Of a stretch of 64,000 nucleotides of DNA, positions 62,825 through 64,000 are shown in pieces. How positions within the stretch are numbered: position 1 is the first letter of the stretch; each line of letters starts with the position of its first letter. The stretch spans positions 1 to 64,000 of the forward strand of contig CAYPMS010000008.1 in NCBI GenBank assembly GCA_964411655.1, given 5' to 3'. The notes beneath the pieces were generated by a model. That model searched no databases. It had not been told where the DNA came from and saw only the letters and a program-made list of their open reading frames with translations. Origin of the DNA: JAAYPC01 sp964411655 (lineage in GTDB: Bacteria; Fibrobacterota; Chitinivibrionia; Chitinivibrionales; Chitinispirillaceae). A program made the position numbers and the translations under genes.

Positions 62825-64000
62825 ATGATGTCTTTTAACTTCAGCAGCACTACCAGTTTATGCAAATATCTTTTGCTTTTCACTGTCAGCCTGGTGACAG
62901 CTCAAAACGTTACTGTTAACCTGAACAGTGAGCAACAGTTGATGCGGGGCTTTGGAGGAATCAATCATCCTACATGGTACAAAGATCTAAATGCCCAAGA
63001 ACGTGACCTTGCATTTGGAAATGGCCCTGGACAGTTGGGATTAACAATACTTCGTACATTTGTGTCAGATAATAAAAGTGAATGGTCTCTTGGCCTAGCT
63101 ACTGCCCAGAGAGCGGTTGAGCTTGGAGCAATCGTGTTTGCATCCCCCTGGAATCCACCTGCCAGTATGACCGTTACTGTTAACGGCAAAAAAAGAATCA
63201 ACCCCAATTCATTCGCCGAATATGCAAAACACTTGAATGATTATGTAGAACACATGAGAAGCAATGGGGTTGAACTCTATGCAATCTCTACACAAAACGA
63301 ACCGGATTATGCTAACGAATGGACTGAATGGTCGCCCACTGAATCGGTAAATTTTATTAAAGGATATCGCAATCTGATTTCCTGCCGGTTAATGACTCCG
63401 GAATCATTCCAGTACAAAAAAAATGTTTACGACCCGATTTTGAATGATCCGGATGCTCTTGCCAATGTAGATATTTTTGGTACACATCTGTATGGAACAC
63501 AACTGGCAGATTTTCCCTACCCTCTTTTTCAGCAAAAGGGTAAAGGAAAAGAACTCTGGATGTCAGAAGTGTATACAGACAGTAATAACGATGCCAATAT
63601 CTGGAATCTGGCTCTGAATATGGCTGTTCATATTCATAACGCACTTGTTGAAGGCAGATTTCAGGCTTATGTGTGGTGGCCGCTTCGCCGTTACTATGCA
63701 TTGATCCACGATGGTGAAGGTGGACATGGAAGCAGTAATGTTGCTGCTGCGGGAACAGCTACCAAACGCGGATATGTCATGGCTCAGTTTTCCAAATACA
63801 TTCGTAACGGTTATTTAAGGGTGGATGCGACTAAAAGCCCAAAAACCAATGTTTACGTTTCAGCATATAAAGGGAAAGACAGCGTAGTTATTGTACTGAT
63901 CAATTCCAACTCATCTTCACAGACAATCGATATTTCTATACCAAATACAACTGTCAAGACATTCTCTAAAATCACAACATCAGCAAGCAAAAGTCTTAGT
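62825..64000 (+). CDS. Secreted GH30 glucuronoxylanase-like enzyme (partial)
   Basis: The first 392 codons of a secreted glycoside hydrolase; it continues past the right edge. Signal peptide ends near LLLFTVSLVTA, before QNVTVNL. The catalytic barrel contains MRGFGGINHPTW, FASPWNPPASM, the acid/base glutamate in STQNEPDY, the nucleophile glutamate in ELWMSEVYT, and YVWWPLRRYYALIHDG followed by KRGYVMAQFSKYIRNGYLRV. These match GH30 subfamily 8, which cuts glucuronoxylan beside 4-O-methylglucuronate branches. About 12 residues are inserted between the two last segments. GAGGGG precedes ATG; an in-frame second ATG follows directly. Confidence 0.9.
   Translation, partial: MMSFNFSSTTSLCKYLLLFTVSLVTAQNVTVNLNSEQQLMRGFGGINHPTWYKDLNAQERDLAFGNGPGQLGLTILRTFVSDNKSEWSLGLATAQRAVELGAIVFASPWNPPASMTVTVNGKKRINPNSFAEYAKHLNDYVEHMRSNGVELYAISTQNEPDYANEWTEWSPTESVNFIKGYRNLISCRLMTPESFQYKKNVYDPILNDPDALANVDIFGTHLYGTQLADFPYPLFQQKGKGKELWMSEVYTDSNNDANIWNLALNMAVHIHNALVEGRFQAYVWWPLRRYYALIHDGEGGHGSSNVAAAGTATKRGYVMAQFSKYIRNGYLRVDATKSPKTNVYVSAYKGKDSVVIVLINSNSSSQTIDISIPNTTVKTFSKITTSASKSLS

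Overview
The window looks like chromosomal DNA of an AT-leaning, Gram-negative, anaerobic bacterium. An outer membrane is indicated by a secretin, an OmpA-family protein and a beta-barrel porin-like protein. Anaerobic life is indicated by pyruvate:ferredoxin oxidoreductase, the oxygen-sensitive ribonucleotide reductase NrdD/NrdG, D-lactate dehydrogenase and several radical SAM enzymes. A secreted GH30 xylanase points to plant-polymer degradation. This combination, with thrombospondin-type repeats in the OmpA protein and many lineage-restricted lipoproteins, resembles Fibrobacterota (Chitinispirillia-like). That placement is inference; no marker gene in the window proves it. No insertion sequence, prophage or CRISPR array was seen.

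Layout. 1-8.2 kb: a co-directional block with a TPR protein, a 1660-residue protein joining a BrxC/PglY-like P-loop ATPase to a PglZ-like phosphatase domain, a PH-domain membrane protein and a Dus tRNA-modifying enzyme. 8.2-15 kb: a c-di-GMP-type HD-GYP protein whose HD pair is lost, a SpoU methyltransferase, a beta-barrel protein, and a three-gene region that includes a ParA-like ATPase fused to an M23 peptidoglycan peptidase. 15-24 kb: a SpoIIE phosphatase, FlgM, tRNA-Leu, and a sulfur/thiol redox group (four-domain CoA-disulfide-reductase-like protein, thioredoxin, divergent sigma-54 activator). 24-30 kb: purB, a PHP phosphatase, nrdDG with NrdR-like boxes, a YIP1 membrane protein. 30-37.3 kb: type IV pilus alignment and secretin genes (pilM, N, O, AMIN-PilP, secretin) with a PilZ protein. 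37-46 kb: an HDOD protein, a gpmI-gpgS pair, a PflX-like radical SAM protein, a methyltransferase, and two secreted oddities. 46-57 kb: a nucleotide-sugar reductase, an OmpA/lipoprotein pair, D-LDH, radical SAM, flavin reductase and EttA. 57-64 kb: a PFOR operon (nifJ, DHOD-like, BON, small protein) and the start of a GH30 glucuronoxylanase.

Shared regulation. Five sites match the sigma-54 -24/-12 pattern (GG-N10-GC with TTGCA/TTGCT). They precede the beta-barrel gene, trxA, the sigma-54 activator gene, the YIP1 gene and nifJ. At least four of these placements also explain why the shorter start codon is the right one. The activator at 20.5 kb, with a cysteine-rich PAS sensor and a thioredoxin neighbour, is a natural candidate to control them.

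Most interesting: the ParA-M23 fusion (11986-13821), which would put a positioning ATPase and a cell-wall hydrolase on two sides of one membrane, and the ATPase-PglZ fusion (1321-6303), which looks like the motor and phosphatase of a BREX/Pgl-type system in one chain without a methyltransferase nearby.
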